64,000 nt of DNA from Rebecca billardiae RCC1528 (GCA_965240325.2 OZ251230.1:2666001-2730000); one strand, 5' to 3'; positions 8,458 through 18,577 are shown, counted from the first letter of the stretch. Program-made: numbers and translations. The notes: a model not told the origin generated them from the letters alone.

Positions 8458-11223
8458 ATGCTGATGGACGACGACGAGGCGCGCGCCGGGGCCGAGCCGC
8501 CGATCGAGGCGGTGGCCGAGGCGGGCGCGCACGCCGAGCCGTCGGCCGCGCCGCGCAAGGGCCCGAGCAGCCCGCCGCCCGCCGAGATGTCCGCCCTGTT
8601 TGGCGACGGCGGCGGCGGCGGCCGGCCCAACCTCGTGCGAGACATCTGCCTCGTGATCTCGCCGCTCGACGTGAGCCGCGCGTCGGGCGAGGAGCGCGCC
8701 GAGCTGCAGCGCCGGCTGAAGGAGCGCAACCGCGCCTTCCGCAAGCTCCGCCGCCGCGGGCTCGACCTGCGCGTCCGCCGCGGCCGGCCGGGCGGCGCGT
8801 TCGCCGAGCGCTCGTTTGTACTCATCGGCGCGCCCGAGCCGGCGCTCGAGGCGATGGCGTCCAAGATCGGGCTGGAGAAGAAGCTGCTGCCCGAGTACGC
8901 GGACACGCGCGTGCCCATCGCCGGGTACACCGGGTACGAGGAGTACTCCACGCCGCTGCGCCACATCTTCCTGCCCGGGCCTGACACATTCTTCACGTCG
9001 CAGGAGCGGCAGCGCGTGATCTTCCAGCTGATCGAGGCGCCGGGCCGGCTGGCGGTGGACCTGGACGGGCTGGTGGTGGACGGCGTGATCGACGACTACT
9101 TCGCGCTCCCCTCCCTCCGCCGGCAGAAGGAGCTCCTCGCCACGTGGGCCAATGGGCCGCTGCTGGGCGCGCCGCCGCTCGACGACATCCGAGACTACTT
9201 TGGCGAGAAGGTCGCGTTCTACTTCGCCTGGCTCAAGGTGCGCGCGGCGGGAGGGTCGGGGTGGGCTGGGGGGGTAGGGCGCCGGGGCGAGGGCGGGTGC
9301 AGGGCCGCGCCGCCGGCGTGCGCAGCGGACGCGGCGGGCAGGCGGCGCGCTCAGCGCGGGCCGCCGCGCGCCGCCGCGCGCTGTGTCGCCGCGCGCAATG
9401 CCGCACAGACGTACACGCAGTGGCTCGGCGGGCTCTCGCTGCTCAGCCTGGTATTCGCCGGCGTGCAGGCGTACTACGGCCTCGTGCGCTCGACGCTCGA
9501 CACGCCGATCGTGCCCGCGTACGCCGTGTGCCTCGCGCTGTGGTGCGTGCTCTTCACGGAGGCGTGGAAGCGCGAGCAGGCGGTTCTGGCGTTCGTCTGG
9601 AACGTCTCGGACTTCGAGGAGGAGGAGCCGCCGCGCCCCGAGTTCATGCGCGCGGCGGGGATCGTCACGCGCACCGGCGTCTTCAACGCGCGCGGCTTCG
9701 TCGAGATCGAGCCGGAGGAGCTGCGCGCGGACCCGGCGCGGCCGCGCGCGCCGCGCGGCGGCGCCGACGGCGGCGGCGGCGGCGGCGGCGGCGGTTACGA
9801 CGACCGTTACGTCCCCGAGCTGCGCCACCTCGTGTTCCCCGCGGAGGAGTACCGGCGGCGCATCGCGCTGGGCGTGCTCTCGACGGTGCTGATGGCCGTG
9901 GCGGCGGTGGTGGGCACGCTCTTCATCATGACGCTCAAGCTCGTGCTCGGCGAGCGCTGGCACGCGGAGGGGGGGCCCGTGGTCGCGGCGGTGCTCAACT
10001 CGGCCTTCATCACGGTGATGAACTACGCGTGGGCGTGGGTGTCGGTGCGGCTGAACACGTGGGAGACGCACCGCACGGACACGGCGTACGAAGACGCGCT
10101 CATCTGGAAGACCTTCGCCTTCCAGTTCGTCAACTCGTACATCTCACTTTTCTACATCGCGTACGTGCAGGGGACCGGATTCCCTCTCTTTGGGTTCTCT
10201 CGAGAAGACGGGAGCCTGTTCAGAGACTACTGCCCGCGCTCGGGGCGGGAGGGCGGCGGCGGCTCGGACCCGTCGGAGGCGGCGGAGGGCGACTGCATGT
10301 CCTTCCTCTTCATCCAGCTCGCCGTGCAGCTCACCTCCAAGCAGCTCACCCGCTTCATCTTCTCCCTCGCGCCGGGGCTGTGGGCCTGGTACCGGAGTGC
10401 GCGACTCTCCGCACCCGGCGTGGACGCGTCCGCGCGGCGCGACGAGTCGCAGCTGCTGCTGCTCGAGGGGCAGGCGACGCTCGCGCCGTACCCGGGCACC
10501 TTCTACGAGTTCTCCGAGATGGCCATCCAGTTTGGCTACTGCACGATGGTGCGCGCGCGCACCCTCGGCGCGCACGCGCGCGGGGGCGCAGGGGGGGGCC
10601 GCGCGCGCGTGCCGACCCCGCCCCGGCCCCGCCCCCGCGCGCCCGCCCCGCCCCGCCCCCGGCCGCGCCAGTTCGCCGCGGCGTTCCCCTTCGGCGCGGT
10701 GATCTGCTTCCTCACCAACCTCGCCGAGCGCAAGAGCGACGCGACCAAGCTGCTCAAGCTCAGCCGCCGCCCGCGCTACCGCGGCGCGGAGGACATCGGC
10801 ACGTGGGAGCGCGTGTTTGTTTTGCTCAGCCAGGTGGCGGTTCTAACCAACGCGCTGATTATCCTGTTCACCTCGCGGCTGACGCGCACGGCGCTGCAGG
10901 GCGCGTTCGAGACGCGGGCGAACGCCATCGTCTTCATCGTCTTCATCGAGCACCTCGTCTTCGCCGCGCAGGCGCTGCTCGCGCACCTCGTGCCCGACGT
11001 GCCGTTCTGGGTGGACGCCGCAAAGACGCGCAAAGACGTGAAGCGCAAGGAGCGGCTGCGCGTGCTCTCGAGCGAGGAGGCGGAGTGGCGCGCGGCCGCG
11101 GCGGCGGAGGAGGAGGAGGACGACGAGGCGGAGGGGCTCCTCGGCCGCGACGACGGCTCGGACGACGACGACGAGGGCCGGCGGCACGCCATCGGTCCGA
11201 GCGGCTCGCAGTCGGCCGTGTGA
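8458..11223 (+). CDS. Anoctamin/TMEM16-like membrane protein (ion channel or lipid scramblase)
   Basis: Exons 8458-9237, 9409-10548 and 10672-11223 give 823 aa. The family comprises Ca2+-activated chloride channels and phospholipid scramblases of plasma or ER membranes. Diagnostic stretches: a cytosolic N-terminal domain; IRDYFGEKVAFYFAWLK joined across intron 1 to TYTQWLGGLSLLSLV; NTWETHRTDTAYEDALIWK followed by FAFQFVNSYISLFYIAYV; EFSEMAIQFGYCTM joined across intron 2 to FAAAFPFGAVICFLTNLAER, a hallmark anoctamin segment. About eight to ten membrane helices are visible. The C-terminus is acidic (runs of Glu and Asp). Both introns (171 and 123 nt) start GTGCGC, are multiples of three and lack stops. 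An ATG at 8425 is in the same frame, but 8458 has a purine at -3. It lies 284 bp downstream of the exostosin-like gene. Channel versus scramblase cannot be decided from sequence alone. Confidence 0.85.
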   Translation: MLMDDDEARAGAEPPIEAVAEAGAHAEPSAAPRKGPSSPPPAEMSALFGDGGGGGRPNLVRDICLVISPLDVSRASGEERAELQRRLKERNRAFRKLRRRGLDLRVRRGRPGGAFAERSFVLIGAPEPALEAMASKIGLEKKLLPEYADTRVPIAGYTGYEEYSTPLRHIFLPGPDTFFTSQERQRVIFQLIEAPGRLAVDLDGLVVDGVIDDYFALPSLRRQKELLATWANGPLLGAPPLDDIRDYFGEKVAFYFAWLKVRAAGGSGWAGGVGRRGEGGCRAAPPACAADAAGRRRAQRGPPRAAARCVAARNAAQTYTQWLGGLSLLSLVFAGVQAYYGLVRSTLDTPIVPAYAVCLALWCVLFTEAWKREQAVLAFVWNVSDFEEEEPPRPEFMRAAGIVTRTGVFNARGFVEIEPEELRADPARPRAPRGGADGGGGGGGGGYDDRYVPELRHLVFPAEEYRRRIALGVLSTVLMAVAAVVGTLFIMTLKLVLGERWHAEGGPVVAAVLNSAFITVMNYAWAWVSVRLNTWETHRTDTAYEDALIWKTFAFQFVNSYISLFYIAYVQGTGFPLFGFSREDGSLFRDYCPRSGREGGGGSDPSEAAEGDCMSFLFIQLAVQLTSKQLTRFIFSLAPGLWAWYRSARLSAPGVDASARRDESQLLLLEGQATLAPYPGTFYEFSEMAIQFGYCTMVRARTLGAHARGGAGGGRARVPTPPRPRPRAPAPPRPRPRQFAAAFPFGAVICFLTNLAERKSDATKLLKLSRRPRYRGAEDIGTWERVFVLLSQVAVLTNALIILFTSRLTRTALQGAFETRANAIVFIVFIEHLVFAAQALLAHLVPDVPFWVDAAKTRKDVKRKERLRVLSSEEAEWRAAAAAEEEEDDEAEGLLGRDDGSDDDDEGRRHAIGPSGSQSAV

Positions 11224-11458
11224 TGAGTCAGACGCGGGGCGCGGCGCGCGCGGGCGTGCTGGCCGGGACGCGAGCGCTGGCAGTCGGCCGCGCAGACGGA
11301 GCGGGTATGTAGCGCAGCAGCCCTGCGGGCTGCGCTGGCTGACGACACGATTGAGGCTGGTGCCAGTGGATTAGCACGTCTGCGCACCCCGGCAGAGTGT
11401 CAGTGGGGCACGCCGCCATCCCGGGGTCAGCGTTGGACCGAAGTCCGAACGAAGACTT
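11224..11458. other. Gene-free spacer before the repeat block
   Basis: Presumed 3' UTR and intergenic sequence downstream of the anoctamin-like gene. I see no coding or structural signal. Confidence 0.4.
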
Positions 11459-11922
11459 TTGGGGCGATGGCCGACGCGACGGGAGTGGTGGGTTTGGCAG
11501 TCCGCGGCGGTTATCGCGTTATGACTGCCGCGTCGCTGCTCCGCCGCCGCCCGTGCCCCTCCCCGCTAGGTGGGCGTATACCTGGCCGGACGCGGGCTCG
11601 GCGCTCGCAGCGGCATCGCCGGAGTGACCGCACGGTGACGAGATGTGAGTCGGAAGCAGCTCGCCTTTGCGGCGCGGGTACCAAGCGGAAAGTGAGCGTA
11701 CCTGCAGGCGGGCCGACCCTCGGCGTGACAGGCGCACCTTCGGGGCCGGTCAGGGCAGCCCACGTCGTGCAGCCGACCGCTTCCGCCGCGACTGCCCCCC
11801 GGCGCACCCTGCCCCGGCCGACGCCTGAGCACAGCGGCCCCGCCCGGGCCCGGGGCCCCCGGGCGGCAGGCCGCGGCGGCGCCGGCACACTCACGGACAG
11901 CCAGCGGCGCTCCTCCGCCTCC
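11459..11922. repeat. 464-bp direct repeat, copy 1
   Basis: This stretch is repeated, apparently base for base with no indel, at 15684-16147, which is 4,225 bp downstream. Long frames inside it translate identically in both copies, but none resembles a protein. The 3' half of the unit is further amplified in the tandem repeat at 16032-16528. Confidence 0.9.
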
Positions 11923-12222
11923 TTCGCTCCCCGTTCCTCGTTGTCCCCCCCTGGCGTGGTGCGCGTGCATCACGCTCGAACTCTCACGATGCTGCTTCGG
12001 CGTCCTTCTGCGGCGGCATCCGACGGTCGTGCGCACTGCGAGGCGGAGCGCGAGGTGCTGGGCACTGCCGTCCGTCGTGCTCCCTCCTCCCCATGGCCCA
12101 CTGCTTTACTCGAGGGGAACGCTCAGCGCCTTCTGCTTCTCTCATCCGCTCGTGCGCGACCACGCTTGTGCTGGGTGTCCTTCTGAGGCGTCCGGTGGCC
12201 GGGCGCACATCGGGGGCGCACA

Positions 12223-13036
12223 TCGGGGTGGTAAGTGAGGTGCCGGTGCGCTGCCGTCCGTCGTGCGCGCTCCTCGCTCATCTCCACCTGCTTCGCTCGA
12301 GCGTGGGCGCGCTCGGCGCTGTCTGCCTCGCTCGCGCGCGAGCGCATTTTGGCGCTGGACGAGACTCGTGCGCATCCATGCTGCTTCTGCGTCCATCGGC
12401 AGCGTCCGGCGGCTGGGCGCACGGCGGGGCGGCGCCAGCGGGCGTGTGTCGGGCACGCTCCACGCTCCTCACCAGCTGCTGCGCGCTCGCGGGGGCGCGC
12501 TCAACAACACGCTCCTCACCAGCTGCTGCGCGCTTGCGGGGGCGCGCTCAACAACACCTTCTGCCCTTCGTCCGAGCTGGAGCGCATGTCGGCGGCGCGG
12601 GCAGTGAGCGCACACATGCTGCTTCGGAACGTCGGGGTGGTAAGCGAGGTGCCGGTGCGCTGCCGTCCGTCGGGCGCGCTCCTCGCTCATCTCCACCTGC
12701 TTCGCTCGAGCGTGGGCGCGCTCGGCGCTGTCTACCTCGCTCGCGCGCGAGCGCATTTTGGCGCTGGACGAGACTCGTGCGCATCCATGCTGCTTCTGCG
12801 TCCATCGGCAGCGTCCGGCGGCTGGGCGCACGGCGGGGCGGCGCCAGCGGGCGTGTGTCGGGCACGCTCCACGCTCCTCACCAGCTGCTGCGCGCTCGAG
12901 GGGGTGCGCTCAACAACACGCTCCTCACCAGCTGCTGCGCGCTCGCGGGGGCGCGCTCAACAACACCTTCTGCCCTTCGTCCGAGCTGGAGCGCATGTCG
13001 GCGGCGCGGGCAGTGAGCGCACACATGCTACTTCGG
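12223..13036. repeat. 409-bp tandem duplication (two copies)
   Basis: Copy 1 is 12223-12631 and copy 2 is 12632-13036. The copies differ by only a few substitutions and small indels. Each copy contains a nested 47-bp repeat around CTCCTCACCAGCTGCTGCGC, at 12462 and 12509 in copy 1. Each copy begins near a strong 5' splice-like motif, GGTAAGTGAGG in copy 1. No protein family was recognised in any frame. Confidence 0.88.
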
Positions 13037-13357
13037 CGTCCCGTTCTCGGCCATCTGTTGGGCGGCCGGCGGGGCGGCGCGTGAGGTGTCGTTGCGCTGT
13101 CGTCCGTCGGGCACACTCGTCGCTCATCACCTTCTACTTCGCTTGAGCGGAACCGCGCGCTTCATCACCTTCGATCTGCCCCCCGCTCGAGCGAGCGCGC
13201 TTCTTCGGCGCGGGCCCCTCGGGGCGCAACAGCGGAGCCGCGCGCGCTCCGCGTGTTCGCGCTCGCCGCACGCCGCTGCCGCGCTGCAAGCACGCCGCCG
13301 CCACTCGCCGCCGCACGACTCACCCTTCTCTACAGCTCGCCGTCGCTCACTCGCGCG

Positions 13358-13452
13358 TCTATCTGTCTATCTATCTGTCTATCTATCTGTCTATCTGTCT
13401 ATCTGTCTATCTGTCTATCTGTCTATCTGTCTATCTGTCTATCTGTCTATCC
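13358..13452. repeat. CTAT/CTGT tetranucleotide microsatellite
   Basis: An interrupted run of CTAT and CTGT units, mostly alternating as CTATCTGT, about 95 bp long. The ORF it opens reads only as a low-complexity Cys/Leu/Ser/Ile/Tyr repeat. Confidence 0.92.
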
Positions 13453-13496
13453 CTCGCGCGCGCGCCGATCATCATGCGCCGATCATCGTGTGCGCA

Positions 13497-14008
13497 CCCT
13501 ATCTTCTCCGCGCGTCACTTGCGCCTATCTCATCTCCGCGCGTTACTTGCGCCTACTATCTACTTCTCCGCGCGTTACTTGCGCCTGTCTCCGCGCGTCA
13601 CTTGCGCCTATCTACTTCTCCGCGCGTTACTTGCGCCTACTATATCTACTTCCCCACGCGTTTCTTGCGCCTGTCTCCGCGCGTCACTTGTGCCTATACC
13701 TCCTCCGCGCGTTACTTGCGCCTATACTATCTACTTCTCCGCGCGTTACTTGCGCCTGTCTCCGCGCGTTACTTGCGCCTACTATATCTTCTCCGCGCGT
13801 TTACTTGCGCCTATCTTCTCCGCGCGTTACTTGCGCCTATGTCTCCGCGCGTTACTTGCGCCTACTATATCTTCTCCGCGCGTTACTTGCGCCTATCTTC
13901 TCCGCGCGTTACTTGCGCCTATCTCCTCCGCGCGTTACTTGCGCCTATGTCCTCCGCGCCTATCGTCTCCGCGCGCATCTTCTCCGCGCGTCACTCGCAC
14001 CTGTCTTC
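13497..14008. repeat. Minisatellite, about 26-bp unit, 16-17 copies
   Basis: Units share the core CGCGCGTTACTTGCGCC joined by variable TATCTTCTC or TACTATATCTTCTC spacers, giving a 17-30 bp period. Copies vary at a few positions (TTACTT, TCACTT, TTTCTT). The array decays at its 3' end. All frames translate to low-complexity repeats, so coding is unlikely. Confidence 0.9.
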
Positions 14009-14009
14009 T

Positions 14010-15300
14010 CATGCGCGCGCGCCGATCATCATCATGTGCGCGCGCCGATCATCACTTCGTGCTCAGCGTAACCATCGCATCATCATCCGGGTGCCGAGCG
14101 TGCCATCATCGCACACACCTTTCGGCGCGCTTACATGGGCGTACGTGGTGTCTGTGGCCGGGGCGTGGGGGACGACGTCGTCGGCGGGCTGGCGTTGATA
14201 CCCGCGCGCGCCGATCATCATTCGTGCTCCGCGCAACCATCATCATCATTCGGGTGCCGAGTGCGCCATCCTCGCGCGCACCTTTCGGCGCGCTTACATG
14301 GGTGTACGTGGTGTCTGTGGCCGGGGTGTCGGGGACGACGTTGTCGGCGGGCCGGCGTTGATACCTGCGCCGCGTGGCGGCTCTGGCGGATGCAGCTCTC
14401 GCCGGTCGGCTGCCACTGCAGCGGGGCGCGCGCGCTGCTGGGCGTTTTCGGGCGCGAAAAGCGACGTGGCCCGCTGGCCACCTGCGGCGCTTTCACCTGG
14501 CCTTGGTCTTCCTCGCTCGTCACCTTCTGCGTCGCTCGAGCGCGGACGCGCTCATCATCGTCAATCACCTCCTGTCTATCGCTCGAACCGCTGCTTTCCG
14601 TTCCGTTCCGTTTCTACGCGCGTTCCTTTCCTCACGCCGAGCGTGCCTGGCCCTTCCCGCCACGCGCCACGCGTTCCTCTCCCATTCCTGTGCCATCTTC
14701 CTCACTCATCACCTCCTGCTTCGCTCGAGCGCTCGAACGTGGTCGCGTTCATCGTCAATCGCCTTGTGCCTCTCGCGCGAGCCGTTGCGGCGAATTCGTC
14801 ACGCGCGCGCATGGTCATGCGCGCGCGCCGATCATCGCGTGACGATCATCATGCGCGCGCACCGACCAGCGCCGATCATCATGCGCGCGCGCCGTCATGC
14901 GCGCGCGCCGAGTATCATGCGCCGTTTATCATGCGCGCGCTCCGATCCGCCCGCGCGTGCACCGCTCATCGTGCGCGCGCACCGATCGTCATTCGTGCGC
15001 CGCACGGCCATCACCATTCGCGCACCGTGCGCGTCACCTCGCACGCCCCTTTTCGGCGCGCTTTCACGGGCGCTCGTGCGGTCTGCAGGCGCGTGGTTGA
15101 CGACGTTGTCGGCAAGCCGACGTCGATACCTGCGCCTCATGTCGGCTCGGGTGTGTTCCGCGACGGCTCGGGCGCATGCGCTCTCGCCGGCCGGCGGCGG
15201 CGGCGGCAGTGCGCGCGTGCTGCTGGGCGGTTTCGTCGGGCAAGTGGACGGCGTGGCCTGCGGGTCACCTGCAGCGCTTCACCTGGCCTGTGCCGGCGCG
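14010..15300. repeat. Diverged repeat module in three copies
   Basis: A module beginning TTCGGCGCGCTTACATGGG occurs at 14121 and 14284, 163 bp apart and very similar. A diverged copy starts at 15052. Each is followed by a GACGACGTTGTCGGC-like stretch and by GATACCTGCGCC. A common downstream part ending in a TTCACCTGGCCT-like sequence follows the second and third copies. Between them are scattered copies of a GCGCGCGCCGATCATC motif. No protein or RNA gene was recognised. Confidence 0.7.
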
Positions 15301-15683
15301 CGACGACGGGCGGGTTACGCCAGTGGTCCTGTGGTCCGCCGGTCGCTGCGGGCTCTCGGCGACCTCTGGCAGGGGCTGAGCGCAGTGAGCGCTGGGGGGG
15401 AGGGGGGGGGGCACCCAGTCCGCCGCTCCGCGGCCTCACACCGGCGGCGTGCGGCGTGGTGGTGGGCAGGGCGCTGCGCCTCTGGGGGTCGGGGCCGGGC
15501 CTGGCCTCGGCCGCGCCGGCCGACGCCGGCCACGCCGGCGTGGCGCCTGGCGCTGCGCCTCTTTGGGCGGGCGCTGCCTCGCCGCCCTGCCCCCCCCCGT
15601 GGCGACTGGCGGCCCCAGGCAACCCCTGCATCCGCCTATCGTAAACACCGGATCGCCAGAAGGAGCGCGACGCGCGCGCGGTT

Positions 15684-16147
15684 ATGGGGCGATGGCCGAC
15701 GCGACGGGAGTGGTGGGTTTGGCAGTCCGCGGCGGTTATCGCGTTATGACTGCCGCGTCGCTGCTCCGCCGCCGCCCGTGCCCCTCCCCGCTAGGTGGGC
15801 GTATACCTGGCCGGACGCGGGCTCGGCGCTCGCAGCGGCATCGCCGGAGTGACCGCACGGTGACGAGATGTGAGTCGGAAGCAGCTCGCCTTTGCGGCGC
15901 GGGTACCAAGCGGAAAGTGAGCGTACCTGCAGGCGGGCCGACCCTCGGCGTGACAGGCGCACCTTCGGGGCCGGTCAGGGCAGCCCACGTCGTGCAGCCG
16001 ACCGCTTCCGCCGCGACTGCCCCCCGGCGCACCCTGCCCCGGCCGACGCCTGAGCACAGCGGCCCCGCCCGGGCCCGGGGCCCCCGGGCGGCAGGCCGCG
16101 GCGGCGCCGGCACACTCACGGACAGCCAGCGGCGCTCCTCCGCCTCC
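15684..16147. repeat. 464-bp direct repeat, copy 2
   Basis: Matches 11459-11922 with no visible difference. It is preceded at about 15605-15680 by a segment (GGCGACTGGCGGCCCCAGGC to GCGACGCGCG) that recurs at 16512-16589 just before the kinase gene. This implies successive duplications. Confidence 0.9.
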
Positions 16148-16528
16148 CGCCCGCCCTCCCTGGCGTGGGATCGCCGCGCTGGGGTGGGTGCGGCTTGAGT
16201 CAGCGTCCACGGGGGGGGCGATGTGCTGCCGGGCGGGCGCTGCCTCGCCGCCCTGCCCCCCCCGTGGCGACTGGCGGCCCTGCCCCGGCCGACGCCTGAG
16301 CACAGCGGCCCCGCCCGGGCCCGGGGCCCCCGGGCGGCAGGCCGCGGCGGCGCCGGCACACTCACGGACAGCCAGCGGCGCTCCTCCGCCTCCCGCCCGC
16401 CCTCCCTGGCGTGGGATCGCCGCGCTGGGGTGGGTGCGGCTTGAGTCAGCGTCCACGGGGGGGGCGATGTGCTGCCGGGCGGGCGCTGCCTCGCCGCCCT
16501 GCCCCCCCCCGTGGCGACTGGCGGCCCC
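16032..16528. repeat. 246-bp tandem repeat, two copies, upstream of the kinase gene
   Basis: Unit 1 starts at 16032 and unit 2 at 16278. They are near-identical apart from one base in a C run. Unit 1 overlaps the end of the 464-bp direct repeat. The second copy ends about 120 bp before the CDK-like start codon, so it may include promoter or 5' UTR sequence. Confidence 0.88.
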
Positions 16529-16650
16529 AGGCAACCCCTGCATCCGCCTATCGTAAACACCGGATCGCCAGAAGGAGCGCGACGCGCGCATGCAAAGTAG
16601 TACTACTCGTCGCCGGCCGGCATCGTGCGGCGCGCACGCGCTCGCGCGCG

Positions 16651-17657
16651 ATGACGTTCAAGATGGGGCTGAAGCGCGGCGGCTCCAAGGGCGGGCGGGC
16701 GCCGTCGTCGGCGGTCTCTGCGCTCTTCGCCGCCGCCGAGCCCGACGAGGCGCCCCCCGCGGCCGCGCCCGCCGCCGCCGTCGTGCCGCCGCCTCCGCCG
16801 CCGCCGCCAGCCGCCGCCGCCGCCGCCGCCGCCGCGCCCGCGCCCGCGCCCAAGCGGCCGCGCGGCGAGTACCGCTTCGGCCACCGGTACGTGCGCGCGA
16901 AGCTCGTGCCCATCCCGCCCTCCGACGCGCGGCCGCTCCCCTCCGTCGACAGCCTCGAGCGCATCGGCGACCTCGGGCGCGGCGCGACCGCGCGCGTCTT
17001 CCGCGCGCGCGAGCGCGGCACCGGCCGCGTCTTCGCGCTCAAGGCGTTCCGCGCGCTGTCGGCGTCGGCGGCGGGCGCGGCGGGGGAGGAGGGCGCGGGG
17101 CTCGGCGGGCTCCCGCTCGAGGTGCTGCGCGAGCTCCTCCTGCTGCGCAGCCTCCGCCACCCCAACGTTGTGCGCGCGCACGGCGTGTTTGTCGGAGAAG
17201 CGCGTGGCGGCGGCGGCGGCGAGGGCGGCGGGGGCGTCTTCCTCGCGATGGAGTCGGTGGAGTACGACCTCGGGCTGCTGATCGAGCACATGCCGCACCC
17301 GTTCAGCGAGGGCCAGGCCAAGTGCCTCTGCATGCAGCTGCTCTGCGCGCTCAGCGGTGCGGCGCGCGCCGCCCGCCGCGCGCGCGCGAGAGCGTGCGCT
17401 GGCTGCGCTGCACAGGGTATAGGGTTAGGGTTAGGGTTAGGGCGCTGGCTGGCTGCTGCGCCGCGCCGCGCGCCGCGCCCACGGCACGCGCCGCCCGACG
17501 CCGCTGCCACCACCCCCCCCTCCCCTGCGCGCGCGGGCAGCCCTGCACGCGCACGGGATCGTGCACCGCGACCTGAAGCAGACCAACCTGCTGCTCAGCA
17601 AGGCCGGTGTCCTCAAGCTCGCCGATTTCGGACTTGCGCGCCGCATGCCGGCCGGTA

Positions 17658-17694
<37 letters not shown>

Positions 17695-18577
17695 GCCGAG
17701 CGGCGCGGCGGCGGCGCGCGCGCAGCTCACGCCGGACGTGGTGTCGCACTGGTACAGGGCGCCCGAGCTGCTCCTCGGCTCGCGCGCGTACGCGCCGGAG
17801 GGGTGCGTGGGGTGCGTAGACGTGTGGAGCGCCGGCGTGCTGCTGGCCGAGTGGCTGAAGTCCGGGCAGCCGCTGTTCCCCGGACATTCGGAGCTGGAGC
17901 AGCTGGGCCTGATCTTCGCGACGCTGGGCGCGCCCACGCGCGCGTCGTGGCCCGCGCTCTTCGAGGCGGCGGAGGCGGCGGACGGCGGGGACGCCGCGGC
18001 GGCGCGGCTGCCGCGCGCGCGCGCCGTGCCGCTGCCAGTAGGCCCAACGATGGAAGCGCTAGACCCGATGAGCGGCGCGAGCGTGCGCGTGCCGCGCTCG
18101 GCGCTGCGCCGGGCGTTCCCGATCCGCGGGTACGACCCGGCTCTCCCGGGCACGGCGGCGCTGCGCACGACGGCGCTGAGCAACGCGGGCTTCGCGCTGC
18201 TCGCGGGCTGCCTCGAGGTCAACCCGGCGCGCCGGCCGAGCGCGCGCGCCGCGCTCGACTGCCGATGGTTCGACGAGGCGCCGGCGCAGGAGCCGCTCGG
18301 CCGGTTCGAGCTGCGCTCGCTGCAGCGCGCGCGCGCGGGCGCGCTCGCGTCGGGCGCGCACGAGCGCGCGCTCGCGCACTCGCACGCGCAGCGCGTGGCG
18401 GTCGCGGCCGCGCAGCAGTACGCGGTGGCGGCGTCGGCCGCGGGCGCCGCGGCGGCCGCGGCGGCGGCGGCGGCGGCGGCGGCGCAGCATCAGCAGCAGC
18501 AGCAGCAGCAGCAGCTGGCCGCGCTGCCTGCGGCGCCCGCCCCGCCGCCAGGCTCGGCCTCGGGCTGGCCGCGCTGA
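16651..18577 (+). CDS. Cyclin-dependent kinase, CDK10/CDK11-like
   Basis: Exons 16651-17356 and 17541-18577 give 580 aa. Ser/Thr kinase of the CMGC group. A Pro/Ala-rich N-terminus is followed by the glycine loop [11 protein letters not shown] at about 107-117, catalytic Lys131 (FALKAF), and a C-helix [10 protein letters not shown] with Glu161 in the position of the CDK PSTAIRE/PITSLRE helix. The catalytic loop is HRDLKQTN (His244-Asn251) and DFG is at 264-266. Two features are unusual: a poly-Gly insertion of roughly ten residues between DFG and the T-loop, and a [15 protein letters not shown] activation segment. The latter resembles [15 protein letters not shown] of CDK10/11, kinases of transcription and splicing control. 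The C-terminus has Ala and Gln homopolymers. The intron (GTGCGG...GCAG, 184 nt) splits an Ala codon, and splicing restores [17 protein letters not shown]. The subfamily call is from motif resemblance only. Confidence 0.85.
17414..17442. repeat. Telomere-like TTAGGG array inside kinase intron
   Basis: About four TTAGGG units on the plus (sense) strand, 57 nt after the 5' splice site at 17357. In RNA this is the G-rich orientation, opposite to the two other intronic arrays, so it cannot supply CTAAC branch-point motifs. Confidence 0.88.

Noticed and set aside
13253-14198. Frames across the microsatellite and minisatellite as a repeat protein
   Set aside because: All three frames are equally open and the unit lengths are not multiples of three, so no protein frame is preserved.
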